Below are positions 42,201 to 54,470 of a stretch of 64,000 nucleotides of DNA, piece after piece; position 1 is the first letter of the stretch; every line of letters starts with the position of its first letter. The notes beneath the pieces were generated by a model that did not search any database, was not told where the DNA came from, and saw only the letters and a program-made list of their open reading frames with translations. The translations under genes and the position numbers were made by a program. This DNA is from Maniola hyperantus (Eukaryota; Arthropoda; Insecta; Lepidoptera; Nymphalidae), in NCBI RefSeq assembly GCF_902806685.2, contig NC_048554.1, forward strand, positions 9,982,001 to 10,046,000, read 5' to 3'.

Positions 42201-45200
42201 ATACGATTTTGAAAGTGCTCATACCTAAATTGAAAGAAGATGAAACAAATTCAACTATGATATCTATAATTTTGAAGTCTATAGGAGATCTGGCGGAGAT
42301 ACACGGCGGAGGCAATGCCCTTATACAGTGGTTGCCAGATCTTATGTCGATCCAGATAGAAATATTGTCGGATCCCAATCAACCTGAAAAGAAAAGTGTG
42401 GCATTATGGTCCTTTGGTCAAATCATCGGAGCGATTGGTTACGTAGTGACGCCATATATGCAATATCCCAATCTTATGGATATGCTACTGAATTTCTTAA
42501 AGACTGAACAACATCCTGTAGATAGAAGGGAAACTATTCGTGTTCTGGGTCTCTTGGGTGCCCTGGATCCATATAAACACAGAGTTAACCAAGGCCTGAT
42601 TGATTTTCAAACAACCTCTACCTTAATTCCTGTGCCTGACACGTCGGCAAATGATACTTTCGATACTAATATAAGTGAAATGCTTGTTAGTATGTCGCCG
42701 TTAGTTCTGGACGAGTTCTACCCAGCAATCGCAGTAACTTCGTTGATGCGTATACTTCGCGATCCTCTACTTGCTCAACACCATACCAGTGTAGTTCATT
42801 CTGTCACCTATATCTTCCAAACTCTGGGTATTAAATGCGTGCCATATATCTCCCGTGTTACTCCGAGTCTTTTATACGTCATCCGATCAACAGACAATCA
42901 AAATTTCAGGGAATTTTTGTTCAATCAGTTGGCATTGCTTATTTCTGTTGTTAAAATCCACATAAGAGCGTATTTAGAGGATATATTTGATCTCATCAGG
43001 GAATATTGGACTCCAGACAGTCCACTGCAACCAACACTCATATTACTGGTCGAGCACATAACAGTAGCTATTGGTACTGAATTTAAAATATACCTACGAA
43101 AAATACTACCAAATATATTGAGGGTTTTAAAAAATGATAAAAGCAAGGATAAAATTTTAACCGAGAAGTTACTACTAGCCATCCAGAAATTCGAAAATAA
43201 TTTAGACGATGTTCTTTTATCGGTTGTACCGGCTATAACAGGGCTCTTTGACGGAAGGAATATACCGACTTCGATATCCAAACTGGCGATGGAAACCATT
43301 GAACATTTGGCCATGTATTTATACTTTAAACCCTATTCGGCGATGATAATCCAAGCATTGGCCAAGGTTTTGGAAAACAGTCCATCTCTACAACAAACGG
43401 CTATGAACACCCTATGTGCTCTAATCGTTCAATTGGGACGCGAATACATAGACTACATAGCTTCAATAGACAGAATATTGGTCAAGCATAAAATACAATG
43501 TCCAAATTATATCGTATTAGTAACTAGACTGCAGGTCATTTCCACTTTAGCCTCAGACGATGACTATCTGGACGAAACAAGATTACGAATACGAAATCTA
43601 AAGAAGAATGTAAGTAGTGTGTCCTTAGCCATGAAATTAATTCTTTTAGCATTAATATTGATTGGAAATTGTCTATAGGTGGTCAATAACGATCCTCAAA
43701 CAATCCAAAAGTTGGCACTCAATGTTGAAAAACTCCGAAAATGTTGGATGGTGAATAATGTTGTATCAAAAGAAGACTGGTTAGAATGGCTGCGACAGCT
43801 AAGCGTTGGCTTCCTGACAGAGTCTAACAGCCCTGCAATAAGGTAATAAAATAAATATAGTATTGACCAAAAAGGCTATTTATTTTCCCAGCTAAATTCC
43901 CAATTAAACGGTAAACGTGAATCGTATATATTTTCTTACAGAGCTTGTTCGAGTTTAGCCCAAAACTATCCACAACTAGCGAGTGACTTATTCAATGCGG
44001 CCTTTATGTCGTGTTGGACAGAGTTGGGCGAACAGTCTCGCAATGAACTTGTGACGTCATTGGAGCGAGTGCTCAGAGTTCCCGATGCTCCGGAACTTGC
44101 ATTAGTTGTCCTTAACCTGGCGGAGTTTCTGGAACATTGTGAGAAAGGCGCGCTGCCCATATCCATTAAAGTACTTGGTGATACTGCTATAACTTGCCGG
44201 GCTTACGCAAAAGCACTTTATTACAAGGTATTTTATCTTATATTTCAAGCTGTTTTTATCAAATTTATGAATGGTTACTTATGATTTGGTTTTAAATCAA
44301 TTTTCGCAGGAAGAAGAATATCGACGAAATCCCACCACTCAAGTAGTCGAGGCGCTTATACATATAAACAACAAATTACAACAAAAAGAATCCGCGAATG
44401 GATTAATTGAAAAAGTGATATCACAGAAAAAGAATGGTGATTGTTCCCTGAGTGTTCACGTGCGGTGGTACGAGAAACTGCATAACTGGGATCAGGCATT
44501 GGAACTTTACAACAAACAGTTGGAAGAAGAACCTCAAGATTGTGAATCAAAATTGGGAATGATGAGATGTTTAGAAGCTTTGGGAGAATGGCGCAAGCTC
44601 TATACCATAACTGCAGAAGATTGGGATTCTATGAACGAAGACTTAAAAAAGAAATCCGCGAAAATTGCTGCCGCGGCGTCTTGGGGTTTGCAAGAGTGGG
44701 ATTCTATGAAAAAATATGTGGACTGTATTCCAGATGATACTCAAGATGGAGCATTTTACAGAGCCATTTTGTCGATTCATGAAGGACATTGGTCGGAATC
44801 GAGACATTACGTTGATACTGCAAGAAGTTTATTAGATGCAGAGTTGTCAGCCGTAGTCGGTGAAAGCTATCAGAGGGCGTACGGGGCTTTGGTAAACGCT
44901 CAGTTGTTGACTGAATTGGAGGAAGTGGTTACATACAAGCTTGTCGAAGAGAGAAGAGGTATCATTCATAGAACATGGTGGACGAGGTTGCAAGGCGGGC
45001 AGCGTTTAGTCGAAGATTGGCGTAGAATGCTTCAAATTCGGACTTTGGTTATGACACCCCGGGAAGACTTTCAAACTTGGTTAAAGTTTGCGTCCTTGTG
45101 CAGAAAGACAGGTGCCGTTAACCAAGCACACAAAGTAGTTCTCACGGTATTAGGTTGCGATCCGATGTCTAATTCTGACGTGCTTTTACGGAACCAAGAT

Positions 45201-48200
45201 CCAAGAATCGTTTTATCCTATAGCAAAAATTTGTGGGACGCGGGAAATAAACGCTATGCTTACGATGTGTTGCAAAGATTCGTGGACACCTCCGAACCAG
45301 AAAGCGAAGACCACTGTCGCTTGCTAGCACGCTGTCACTTGAAGTTGGGTTCTTGGAGCGAGTCTCTTCAAGAAATCAATGAATTGTCGATACCGGAAAT
45401 ATTGAGAAACTATGATGCAGCGATAAATCTTGCCCCAGAGTGGTACAAAGCCTGTCACGCTTGGGCGTGTATGAATTTTGAGACTGTCCTGTTCTATAAG
45501 CAACAAGACAATATGTCGGAGAGTAGTTTAGCTGGCGGTTCCAGCGAGAAGAAGGTGTCACGGGCGGAATTCATTAACACGTATACCATACCTGCCATTA
45601 AAGGATTCTTCAAATCCATCAGTCTGTCAAACGGAAGTTCTTTGCAAGACACGTTAAGACTTCTCACTTTGTGGTTCGACCACGGACATCATCCTGCTGT
45701 ATATGACGCTTTGTTCGAAGGTATCAGACAAATCGATGTCAAAATATGGTTACAAGTGATACCGCAACTCATAGCTAGGATAGATTCACCGAGGAGCCTA
45801 GTGGCTAAATTGGTCCATATTTTGCTCATTGATATTAGCAAATTACACCCTCAGGCTTTGGTCTATCCTTTGACTGTTGCCACGAAGTCGTCTTTTGTTA
45901 CACGAAAGAATGCCGCAAATTATATTTTGAGAACTATGTGTACTCATTCGCAAAAACTCGTCAACGAAGCTGAAATTATATCCGAGGAATTGATCAAAAT
46001 TGCCATGTTATGGCATGATCAAGTCTATACTGCACTAGAAGATGCCTCAAGGTGACAACCGTAAAATTTTAACACCTTTTGAATTATAATTTGGAAATAA
46101 ATGTTCCTGTATTGTGAATTGTCTATTTCAGGTTATATTTTAGCGAAAAAGACTACAGGGGCATGTTTAGGACTCTTGATAAAATGCACGCTATGCTCGA
46201 TCAGCCACCCGAGACGTTAAAGGAAGTTTCATTTCTGCAAATGTATGGTCGAGATTTGCAGGAAGCACAACGCTGGTGTGAAATGTACAAGGTAAACTAG
46301 TTTTCGTTGTGTGTTTGCGCATCAAAGAATTTGTCGTTTATGTTTAAATCTGTAAGATAACAAAAGTTGTAGATTCAATATCACATCCAGCATTCGATTA
46401 AAAAAAGCATTGAGTTTTTCTAGCGTAGATTTTTTTGTCAAACCATTCTAAAACCGAAAGTAATAATTGTTACTATTTGACTTCGGCGCGCCAACAGTAA
46501 CTTTACCAGATTTGAAGTTGTTACTCGTTACCGTCCCGCCATTTTGTCAGACTCCTAAGACGTGCCTAATTGAGTTGTTCGCCCGCTACCAGGAGACTAA
46601 CGAGGACCGGTACCTGAACGAAGCTTGGGACCTTTACTGTCACGTAGTGCGACGTATTGGCGCGCAGTTCCGCTCACACACATCGCTGGAGCTGCAGTAC
46701 GTGAGCCGGCGACTGCACGTCTGCCGGGATCTGGAGCTGGCCGTGCCCGGCTCTTATGTGCCCGATGAACGTGTAATCCGTATTGCGCACATAAATAGTC
46801 ATTTGCGGGTAAGTACCAGGAGAGAAGCGTTGCAGGAGTTGTCAGTGATGCGACCCACCGACGCGTAGAAAGAAATATTGTGCATCGACCTTTAAATGAG
46901 ATTACGGCTTTGTAGAGCGTCGCCTCTGTCACTCATATCTATGTAACGTTTTATCGGTCTTTATTTATTACCGCAGAATAATTAGAACTCAACTCAATAT
47001 TGGTAACAGGTTATCAAATCCAAACAACGCCCACGCCGTCTCACAATACAAGGCTCGGACGGAAAGCAGTATATGTTCCTACTCAAAGGCCACGAAGACT
47101 TACGTCAGGACGAGCGAGTGATGCAACTGTTCGGACTCGTCAACACTTTACTACAGGCTGACACAAACACATACAGACACGATCTAGCCATACAGCGGTA
47201 TGCGGTCATACCTCTGTCTCCCAACTCTGGCTTGATCGGCTGGGTGCCCCAATGTGATACACTGTACAACCTAATAAGCGACTACAGAGACAAGAAGTCA
47301 AATAAGATGGCTTTGAATACTGAGCAGCAGATTATGTTGAGGATGGCATCAGATTATCAGAAATTGATGTTAAAACATAAGGTATGCATAAATTAAAATA
47401 TGGAGAGTTTAACCTGAGATTTTGAAATTTTGACCCCAATAATATTTTGTAACATAGATAAATATATTTATTTTTACACTTTGAACTAATTCATGCGGCC
47501 AGATGCGATTACAAATCTCGCTATTTCATCTTTTTTGTAGCATAAAGCATCCTTCTTTATATGTTCTTTTTGCGGAATTAAACAGCGGAAAATCAATAAT
47601 TTTCTATCCAGCTATTACTCTAAACATAACACGTCTAATCTGACCAAATTCACAGATTAATTTGATGCCAGATTGATTGCCTAAACAACAGCTAATCAAA
47701 AGCTAAAAAAACAGTAGAGCATACTAAAGCATAAGTAATACAATTTCAGGTTGAAGTCTTCGAATACACGCTATCCCAAACACCAGGGAATGACCTATCC
47801 CGACTCCTATGGCTAAAGAGTCCTTCAGCTGAAGCCTGGTTCGAGCGTCGCACGAACTACACTCGCTCTCTCGCAGTCATGAGCATGGTGGGCTACATCC
47901 TGGGGCTGGGCGACCGACATCCTTCGAACATCATGCTGCATAGAGTAACTGGGAAAGTACTGCACATCGACTTTGGGGATTGCTTTGAAGTCACACAGAC
48001 TAGAGAACGGTTTCCGGAGAAGATTCCATTCAGATTGACACGGATGTTAATCAATGCTATGGAGGTAAGACCGTGTTTTTTGATTCTGTGTTACTTTTTA
48101 CTCTGTAATAACAGTATCCTGCTAGTCCCGTTAGGTTACTAAAAAAGTTTTACTTGAATTGTTATCTAGCGAGTAGTTCTCGAGTTTTTGTCAGGATTAT

Positions 48201-49039
48201 ACCACGAAGCAGTATTTTCAGTAGCCTTTGGGCGGCTATATTATGTGTATATCAGGCTTAAAGCACATTCCAATAGAGTTGATGCGACGTAACGCGTCAA
48301 TTCTAATATGTTTCAAGGTAAATTAAACTATTAACTCTTTTATGCAATGTACGAATTTGTGTCAAGTAAATTTGTGAATTTGATGTACAGGTATTATTAT
48401 GAACAAAATGTTTATCGCCAAACTGGTCAACCAGATTATTAGTGTGTTCGCGATTTTATGACTTACTTATCCTAAATACAAATAGATGTACTATGTATTA
48501 CTATTACACCAGTAAACCAATAAACGATCCTTAGATCAAGCATTGGTCTCCGAGTGCAAATGTTTTCAAAAAATAATTAATTTACTCATTATTATTTTTC
48601 ACAGGTAACTGGCATAGAAGGCTCATATCGTTCCACGTGCGAGTCCGTAATGCACGTCCTCCACAAACACAGAGACAGTGTGATGGCCGTGCTAGAGGCA
48701 TTCGTGTACGATCCCCTGCTCAACTGGAGACTTATAGACAACGAGAAACATTCTATCACAGAATCCACCTTTTCATCGGACATAGACTCCTCATACTCTC
48801 TACCAAGCAGGAGTCGAAATCACCTGCGATATGAGTCCTTAGAAATGCCACCCGAATCTAATCTGAACAAGCGAGCGCTTGCAATATTAAATCGGATTAG
48901 AGATAAGTTGACGGGAAGGGATTTCCCCCATATAGAAGCGGTAGTAAGTGTACCAAAGCAAGTCGATCTGTTGATTAAAATCGCGACGAACAATGAGAAT
49001 CTGTGTCAGTGCTACATAGGTTGGTGTCCGTTTTGGTGA
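39273..49039 (+). CDS. Tor: Target of rapamycin kinase, diverged paralogue, 11 exons
   Basis: PI3K-related Ser/Thr kinase, catalytic core of TORC1/TORC2 for nutrient and growth signalling. Exons: 39273-39498, 39731-40492, 41031-43609, 43679-43842, 43942-44227, 44310-46051, 46132-46291, 46593-46808, 47010-47381, 47750-48064, 48605-49039; total 7257 nt, 2418 aa, all phases consistent. HEAT repeats fill residues 1 to about 1190; FAT about 1200-1900; FRB about 1913-2007; kinase about 2050-2330; FATC ends ENLCQCYIGWCPFW. Lys2071 (LLKGHEDLRQDER), Asp2224 (GLGDRHPSN) and DFG at 2243-2245 are intact, so it should be an active kinase. In the FRB, the human Ser2035, Trp2101 and Asp2102 equivalents remain (Ser1919, Trp1985, Asp1986), but Tyr2105 is Cys1989 and Phe2108 is Val1992. 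For exon 8 the acceptor at 46591-46592 was preferred over one at 46549-46550 because it restores the family length. A SINE sits in intron 2. Confidence 0.96.
40500..40812 (+). mobile_element. Diverged SINE family S1 in TOR (+) intron 2
   Basis: TATAGCCTGGTTGTTAAGC (box A region), CACTTGCTTTAACAATGAAGG and AAACCTGCATACGTAAAAG, ending GATGATGATA. It starts only a few bases after the exon 2 donor. Confidence 0.8.
46872..46965 (-). mobile_element. MITE family M3 inner fragment in TOR (+) intron 8
   Basis: GCATCGACCTTTAAATGAG, then GGCTTTGTAGAGCGTCGCC and CTGTCACTCATATCTATG, the complement of the right half of M3. Confidence 0.6.
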
Positions 49040-49059
49040 ACTGTGACATCAGTTTTTGT

Positions 49060-49065
49060 AATAAA
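49060..49065 (+). promoter_or_regulatory. Probable polyadenylation signal of TOR (+)
   Basis: AATAAA 21 nt after the stop codon, followed by a T-rich stretch. It implies a very short 3' UTR; other signals further on are possible. Confidence 0.5.
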
Positions 49066-49110
49066 AATGTTTTGTACGTGAAACAGTGGCCAGGATACTT
49101 GCCTGGCTAA

Positions 49111-49247
49111 GATCTATAAACTGCACTTTGACTTTGCTCAAAATTAAGTTTCAGTTAAAACGAGACAGATTTATGCCTGAGATATAACGCTGTCTCGTTT
49201 TAACAGTGTCTTAAGTCTGAGCAAAGTCAAAGTACGCTCTATAGATC
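49111..49247. mobile_element. Hairpin MITE (M6)
   Basis: GATCTATA...ACTTTGACTTTGCTCA at the left pairs with TGAGCAAAGTCAAAGT...TATAGATC at the right. CAGTTAAAACGAGACAG and CTGTCTCGTTTTAAC pair further in. Arms are about 58 bp. Confidence 0.85.
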
Positions 49248-49410
49248 TCAACCGTAGAGTGCTTATTAAACTAACATTAAGGGCTCCTATGCACTGATCT
49301 AATTCAAAAAATACAGATCTAAATAATTATAGCCTGACTATTAAAATGAAAACTTTGCCATGTTGCGGAAAACTAGTGAAACTAATTTACCTATACTAGA
49401 CTTTAGACTA

Positions 49411-49597
49411 GTACAGGACGCAGCTGAAAGTAATGTACATCGACCTTTAGAAGGAGATAGCAAATTTGTAGAGCACTGTCTCTGTCGTTGAGACCAACAA
49501 AACGTCATGTAGGTATGAGTGACAGAGACAACGCTCTACAAAGCCGAAATGTCATTCTAAAGGCCAATGTACATTACTTTCGGCCGCGTACTGTACC
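49411..49597. mobile_element. MITE family M3, copy 3
   Basis: Left end GTACAGGACGCAGCTGAAAG is decayed; right end CGGCCGCGTACTGTAC is intact; the core is uninterrupted, which shows the insertion in copy 2. Confidence 0.88.
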
Positions 49598-49786
49598 TAT
49601 TGGAAGCAATGAGAAATGCAAAAGTGGCGCCCCCAGAGCAGGTTTATTATTTTTCTTGTCAGGCTACATATTCATAAAGCAGCAAAAACTCATATCGCCT
49701 GTCAGTATTGTTTATACAACAAAATAATAAGTTCCTATTCCTACACTACAAAATAGACTTCGGTTAAAAATATATGAGATACTAGA

Positions 49787-49850
49787 CTAGATGATGCCCG
49801 CAACTTCGTCCGCGTGGATTTAGGTTTTTAAAAATCCCGTGGGGGCTATG
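49787..49850 (-). repeat. Family A 3' end, inverted
   Basis: CTAGATGATGCCCGCAACTT, CGTCCGCGTGGATTTAGG and AAAAATCCCGTGGG are the complement of the family-A end. The block following, to about 49990, is GC-rich (GAGCGGAGCGGAGCCCCGAG) and unassigned. Confidence 0.75.
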
Positions 49851-50387
49851 AAAATGACGTGTGAAAACTCATTTTTTACGCATTATACCCGCCTTCCACT
49901 GCGAAAGGGTAAAATGAGCGGGAAATGGCTGAGCGGAGCGGAGCCCCGAGCGGAACGAAGCCTTTGCCTTCCACTAAGCTTCCTAGTACCTATTGTAATT
50001 CAAACAAAACACTCTAAGAAAGTTGGTGGGTATGTCGACAATTCGTCTCATCTTTTGATACGATAAAATAAGACTTTCACCCGGGGATTCCCCAGAATAA
50101 TGAAACTATTGTAGGTGATCTTCTCTTATTTAATTTCTCTTATATTTAATACTGTGCAAATACAAGTGTAAACTGTAATATATCGTTATGTATGATGTAA
50201 AACATAATTACAATAAGGTATTTAATCATAATAAACAAGTTATTATTGAACTGTCTTTATTTTTCACGTCGCCAACATCTTTGCCTTTCACCAACTATCT
50301 TTGTATCCATTGTTCAACACTACATTCATTATTGTTATTTACAGAGAGATGTCATATTACTAGAACATGCAATGCCCTGAATAATGA

Positions 50388-50600
50388 CGTTTTTAGGGTT
50401 CCGTAGTAAGCAAGAAACCCTTATAGTTTCGCCATGTCCGTCCGTCCGTCCTCGGTTAATCTCAGAGACTATTAGTGCTAGAAATCTGTGATTTGGGATG
50501 GGTAAAAATTTTAATCACGCCGACAAAGTTAAGTTTTTATTATTAACGAAATGGATGTAATATTTGAAATAAAGATGATTATTATTATTATTATTAAAGT
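50388..50600 (-). repeat. LINE-type repeat fragment, inverted, with (ATT)n
   Basis: TTTAGGGTTCCGTAGTAAGC and GCCATGTCCGTCCGTCCGTCC are the complement of the GGGTTCCGTACC family. An (ATT)n microsatellite at 50577-50596 follows. The stretch 50600-51000 holds no recognised gene. Confidence 0.6.
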
Positions 50601-51002
50601 GGTGAAATAAAATTGTGATAAATATTTTTTTAGGGTAGTTCCCTTACATGTAAAGTGGGGATGAATATTTTTTCTCGTCTACCCCATAGTGTGAGGTATC
50701 GTTGAATAGGTCTTTTAAAAATACTGTAGGTGTGGGAACATCATTTTTCGATTTCTAGATCCATTTGTAAAATATGATGTTTTAAAGTGCTAATTTTTAT
50801 TAGAGTCAAGTGTCCCCCCCGCCCCCTCTATCAGCCAAATGGTAGTAGGTATATAGGAACGTGAAAAAAATCACAGCAGTAGTATATATAATCAATTTTA
50901 AAGGAAAACTATCATGGCTAAGTAAGGCTTACAGGTTAAGGAGTTATATCTCTTTTTCGAGGATTGTGACTACGGAACATACACACCGCCAGTTTTTTAT
51001 AT

Positions 51003-51288
51003 TATCATCATCATCATCCCATGGTCTGCTAACTATTGAGCACGAATCCCCTCTTAGAATGAGAAGAGTTTGGCCATAGTCAGCCGCGCTGCACTGGCAA
51101 AGTGCGGATTGGTAGACTTCACACATTCTTTGAGAACATTATGGAGAACTCGGAATCCTCACGATATTTTCTTCCATCGTGAAAGCATGCCTTAAAAAAC
51201 GCATATAACTCCGAAAAGTTACAGGTGCGTGCTCGGAATCGAACCACGCACCCTCCCGAGAAGAGTCTTAATCACTAGGCTATCATCG
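51003..51288 (-). mobile_element. SINE family S1, inverted copy
   Basis: ATCATCATCATC lead, AGAGTTTGGCCATAGTCAG, CCTCACGATATTTTCTTCC, then GAATCGAACC (complement of box B) and CACTAGGCTATCATCG (complement of box A). Confidence 0.88.
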
Positions 51289-51514
51289 CAATTTTTTTAA
51301 TATTAGTCATTGAACCTTGTTTCAGTCAACCAGTAATATTAATCCTATCTTCATTTATGACGCTAGTTTTAGGACAATCTAATAAGTCTAATCAATCAGA
51401 AGATTCATAGTGTGAATGAAATAGATAAGTAGGGAAGATGTGTTTTCGTAAAAATATCGCCCAGCTCTTATATGCCGCTCCTCCAGTATTATGGCATATT
51501 TGATTAATTATTTG

Positions 51515-52433
51515 TTATTTACAATTATTAATTACACTGTCTTTTTTATAACTAACAAAAGATAGCGGCAGCAATCGAGATAGCTTCGTGCACAAAACCT
51601 GATCCATAGTTGGTTTGCAGAGGTAAATGTCCATGTCGCCGTCCGATCCGCGAAATTCGCTAAGGGTTTGCCTGCACACCCCACAGGGCGCTGTGTACGA
51701 GTCATGTTGATGAGCGGCAACCGCCACCATTTTGAATTTTAAATAACCGTCACAAACGGCCCTGGGAACGGCCGCCCTTTCGGCGCATATACTCGGCGAC
51801 AACGTAGAGTTCTCTATGTTAAACCCTGTGTACACTTTGGAGTCCTCTTCAGTCAGTATCGCGGCTCCAACGGCGAAGTTTGAGTACGGACAGTAAGCTC
51901 GCTTTCGTATCTCGACCGCTTCCCTTATTAAATTTTTGACCACCTCGCCTGTAATCATTTAAACGAAGGTAGGTAACTAACTTATATTGAATTGTATTAA
52001 CAAATCCTTAATCAAGATTAATTAGATAATGTCTGAAGGGTATTGTAGGTATGTGATACGAAGTCGATTCGCAATAGATTAGGTGGTCATTCAAAGTCGA
52101 TCGTAATTTATTACACATCGCCTTGCAGCTGTAAGTACAATGTTACAAGTTTCTTTACAATAGATACCTAGTCGACAAAATATATTGCAAATCATTGTTT
52201 ATTTACCAATAGCATTAGAAACTAGGTCAACGCGTAATTGAAGGCATGTTTATAAATAGATACTTAGCTTTATAATTTTGCGAGAACACGATGACCTGCG
52301 CAAAAATTGAATCAAATATTTATGAAAAAAAAAATCTACACTTATGGTTAACAAAATGCATTAAAATTAAGTGTTATATTGAGCAAAAATACTTACTTAA
52401 AGAATTAAAGTCCACAACTCGGAAATTGTCCAT
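51515..52433 (-). CDS. CDA: Cytidine deaminase (two exons)
   Basis: Zinc-dependent pyrimidine salvage enzyme that converts cytidine and deoxycytidine to uridine and deoxyuridine, cytosolic, normally a homotetramer. Exon 1 (52433-52397) encodes MDNFRVVDFNSL and ends at GTAAGT. Exon 2 (51948-51515) starts after GATTACAG. The junction gives Ser-Glu-Val-Val in phase; total 471 nt, 156 aa, a normal length. Active-site motifs: Cys67-Ala68-Glu69 in SICAERAAV and Pro100-Cys101-x-x-Cys104 in APCGVCRQ; YCPYSNFAVGAA and GFNIENSTLS are the usual substrate-site segments. A single-exon reading from an ATG at 51958 is possible, but it would start inside the intron. The gene sits between the two TOR genes, on the same strand as the canonical TOR copy. 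Confidence 0.93.
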
Positions 52434-53930
52434 CGGCGCGCAATTTTTCGTACTGTCGTAATTGAAGATTGCGTGGGAAGAGGAGTGCAGCTCCGCGAGC
52501 GGTCGACGGCCAACTGATTATGTTTAATGATTGTTGATTAGATACGCAGCTTCAATGATTGAAAGTCTTATACGACTAGGGTGTCCACACAAGTGAAGTC
52601 AACAAGCTATATAGGTAAGTCTTTTAAAGAAAAATCATATCCTTTCATAAGTACAATTTTAGGTAGAGTTAAAGGTACCTAAAGGAATCATTTTGAAGAA
52701 GAAAATCTTTAATTTGTTGGAAAAAGAAGCATGCACGACAGTTCACGGACCATACAGCACTATTAGTAGGTAGGTAGGTACGCTCTTTTCGCTGCGGGAG
52801 TTTAGAGAAGAGGGCAAAAGAGCGAGAACCCGCACCGACTATGTACGTAGCTTTGGTACGTAGGTGGTGTTAACAGCAGAAGGACTACCTACAAAAAGAT
52901 TCCGACGAATTGAGAACCTCCTCCTTTTTTTGAAGTCGGTTAAAAACGAAAAATTTTCATCATCGCAAAAAGGGCTTCCAAAAGAAGCTTGAAAAATCCT
53001 GTCATGGGGCATCTCGCCAGGACCACACTCTTCAGCAATGAAAGAAACACCGGAAAGAGAGGTACTTGTTTCTTCACTGTTGGATAGCCTTCTAAGGAAA
53101 ATTGACCAAGATACGTCAAAGGTATGGTATCCGAACCTTAGGATTTGCCGTGCGTAGTCGAAGTCCGTATCGTGCCCTATTCGCAATAATTCGTAAACAC
53201 AACAGAATACTTACATTGTACCTACTACACCGATTGCGCATCATTAAATAGGTAACATAAATGCTCGAATCTCGATCATTCATTATTTTACTTAAGTGCT
53301 TGTAGGTAGGCACGTACCTATTTAGGTATATATCGTAATTCCTACTTAAGTTATTTGGACTAAACCGATTTTGATTAAACGGATACAGTTTAATATTAAC
53401 CATAAATGCATAACAATATGTTACCTTACAAAGAATCGTAAGAAAAAGGAAGTGTACTTAACAATTGAGAACGAACGAACTTGAAAGGTTTTGCGGTGAA
53501 AGTCAAGGTAATGTTACAAGGATTACCAGATAGCGAATCAAGTACAGTGAATAGTTGTAGATAAACCTACAACGTAGGTAAAGAAAATGCGATTAATAAT
53601 ACTTAATTAATAGTCGTCCACTATGATGAAGGTAGTAAGTACCTAGGTACCTATTATACAGTGGCGTGCAGCTCATAGAGGCATAAACGCACTGCTTACC
53701 CTCATTGTAATAAATCAATGCTTATTTTTCATTATAACCTGCCGTAAAATAAGTTCATACCTAAATGCATACCCTGGCTTCAACTCCTGTGCACGCCACT
53801 GCTATTATATCTACCTACTCGTATGACGCGGCAAAGCTGAAGTCTAATTCAGACGTTGCTGTTTAGAGAAGCGAAGTACCTAATTGAAACGTAGGCACTT
53901 ATAGTTCTTAGAAATAATAAAATCAATACC
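52434..53930. other. Spacer 5' of CDA
   Basis: Contains the 54-bp repeat block at 52893-52946 (GATTCCGACGAATTGAGAACC), also found inside M3 copy 2. The rest shows only short frames of low-complexity composition. Part must hold the CDA promoter. Confidence 0.4.
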
Positions 53931-53933
53931 CAT

Positions 53934-54032
53934 TATGTGAAAGTGTGTTTGTTTGTTGGTTTGTCCTTCAATCACGTCGCAACAAAGCAACGGATAGACG
54001 TGATTTTTTTCATGGGTGTAGTTAAAGATCTG
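53934..54032 (+). repeat. Family A fragment (5' half)
   Basis: TTATGTGAAAGTGTGTTTG, TCCTTCAATCACGTCGCAAC and GACGTGATTTTTTTCATGGG, then lost. Confidence 0.75.
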
Positions 54033-54294
54033 ATAAGTTCTTAATTATAAGTCTGGATTGGATTCTTAATCATAAGACAGGGTGTCTCGTTGTAAACTCT
54101 ATGGTGGGTACATCCCTGAATGAACAATCGAAAATACCTACTATAATAGGCATCAAAGACATAAGGATCAAGCTTTTAGCAGGATCCTTATTGTCGCCTG
54201 GAATTAAAAAATACTGAAATATTCCGGCCAATCACCTGCATGGTCTCCTCCAAAATAATTGACTTAGTCTAATTTGTAGATCCAGTGTCCAAAA

Positions 54295-54470
54295 GTTCCA
54301 GTCTACCTACTCGCGCTCGGTTCCACTAGTTCAACTGATTAGTTCATCCGTTCAACTATTGAGACTTTTTCCCAGTAGTTCAACTGCGACTGAATTCTTT
54401 TAAGAGTTTGAAGGGACTAAATAGTTGAATTAATAGTTAAATAGTTGAATTCATATAATGGAGGGAATTT
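54295..54470 (+). repeat. Repeat with CAGTAGTTCAACTG motifs, copy 1
   Basis: ACTAGTTCAACTGATTAG, GTTCAACTATTGAGACTTTTTCCCAG and multiple AGTTGAA/TTCAACT pairs. A related inverted copy is at 55270-55385. It may be a decayed MITE. Confidence 0.5.

Noticed and set aside
50577..50596. (ATT)n run and scattered (GATGAT)n tracts
   Set aside because: Ordinary microsatellites associated with repeat tails; no further significance seen.
51515..51958. Single-exon CDA starting at ATG 51958
   Set aside because: That ATG sits within the intron's acceptor region (GATTACAG). Splicing from 52397 gives a better N-terminus in phase, with normal family length.
53116..53403. Minus-strand frame of 95 codons in the spacer upstream of CDA
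   Set aside because: Compositionally like AT-rich noncoding DNA, no recognised motif, and no splice sites linking it to CDA.
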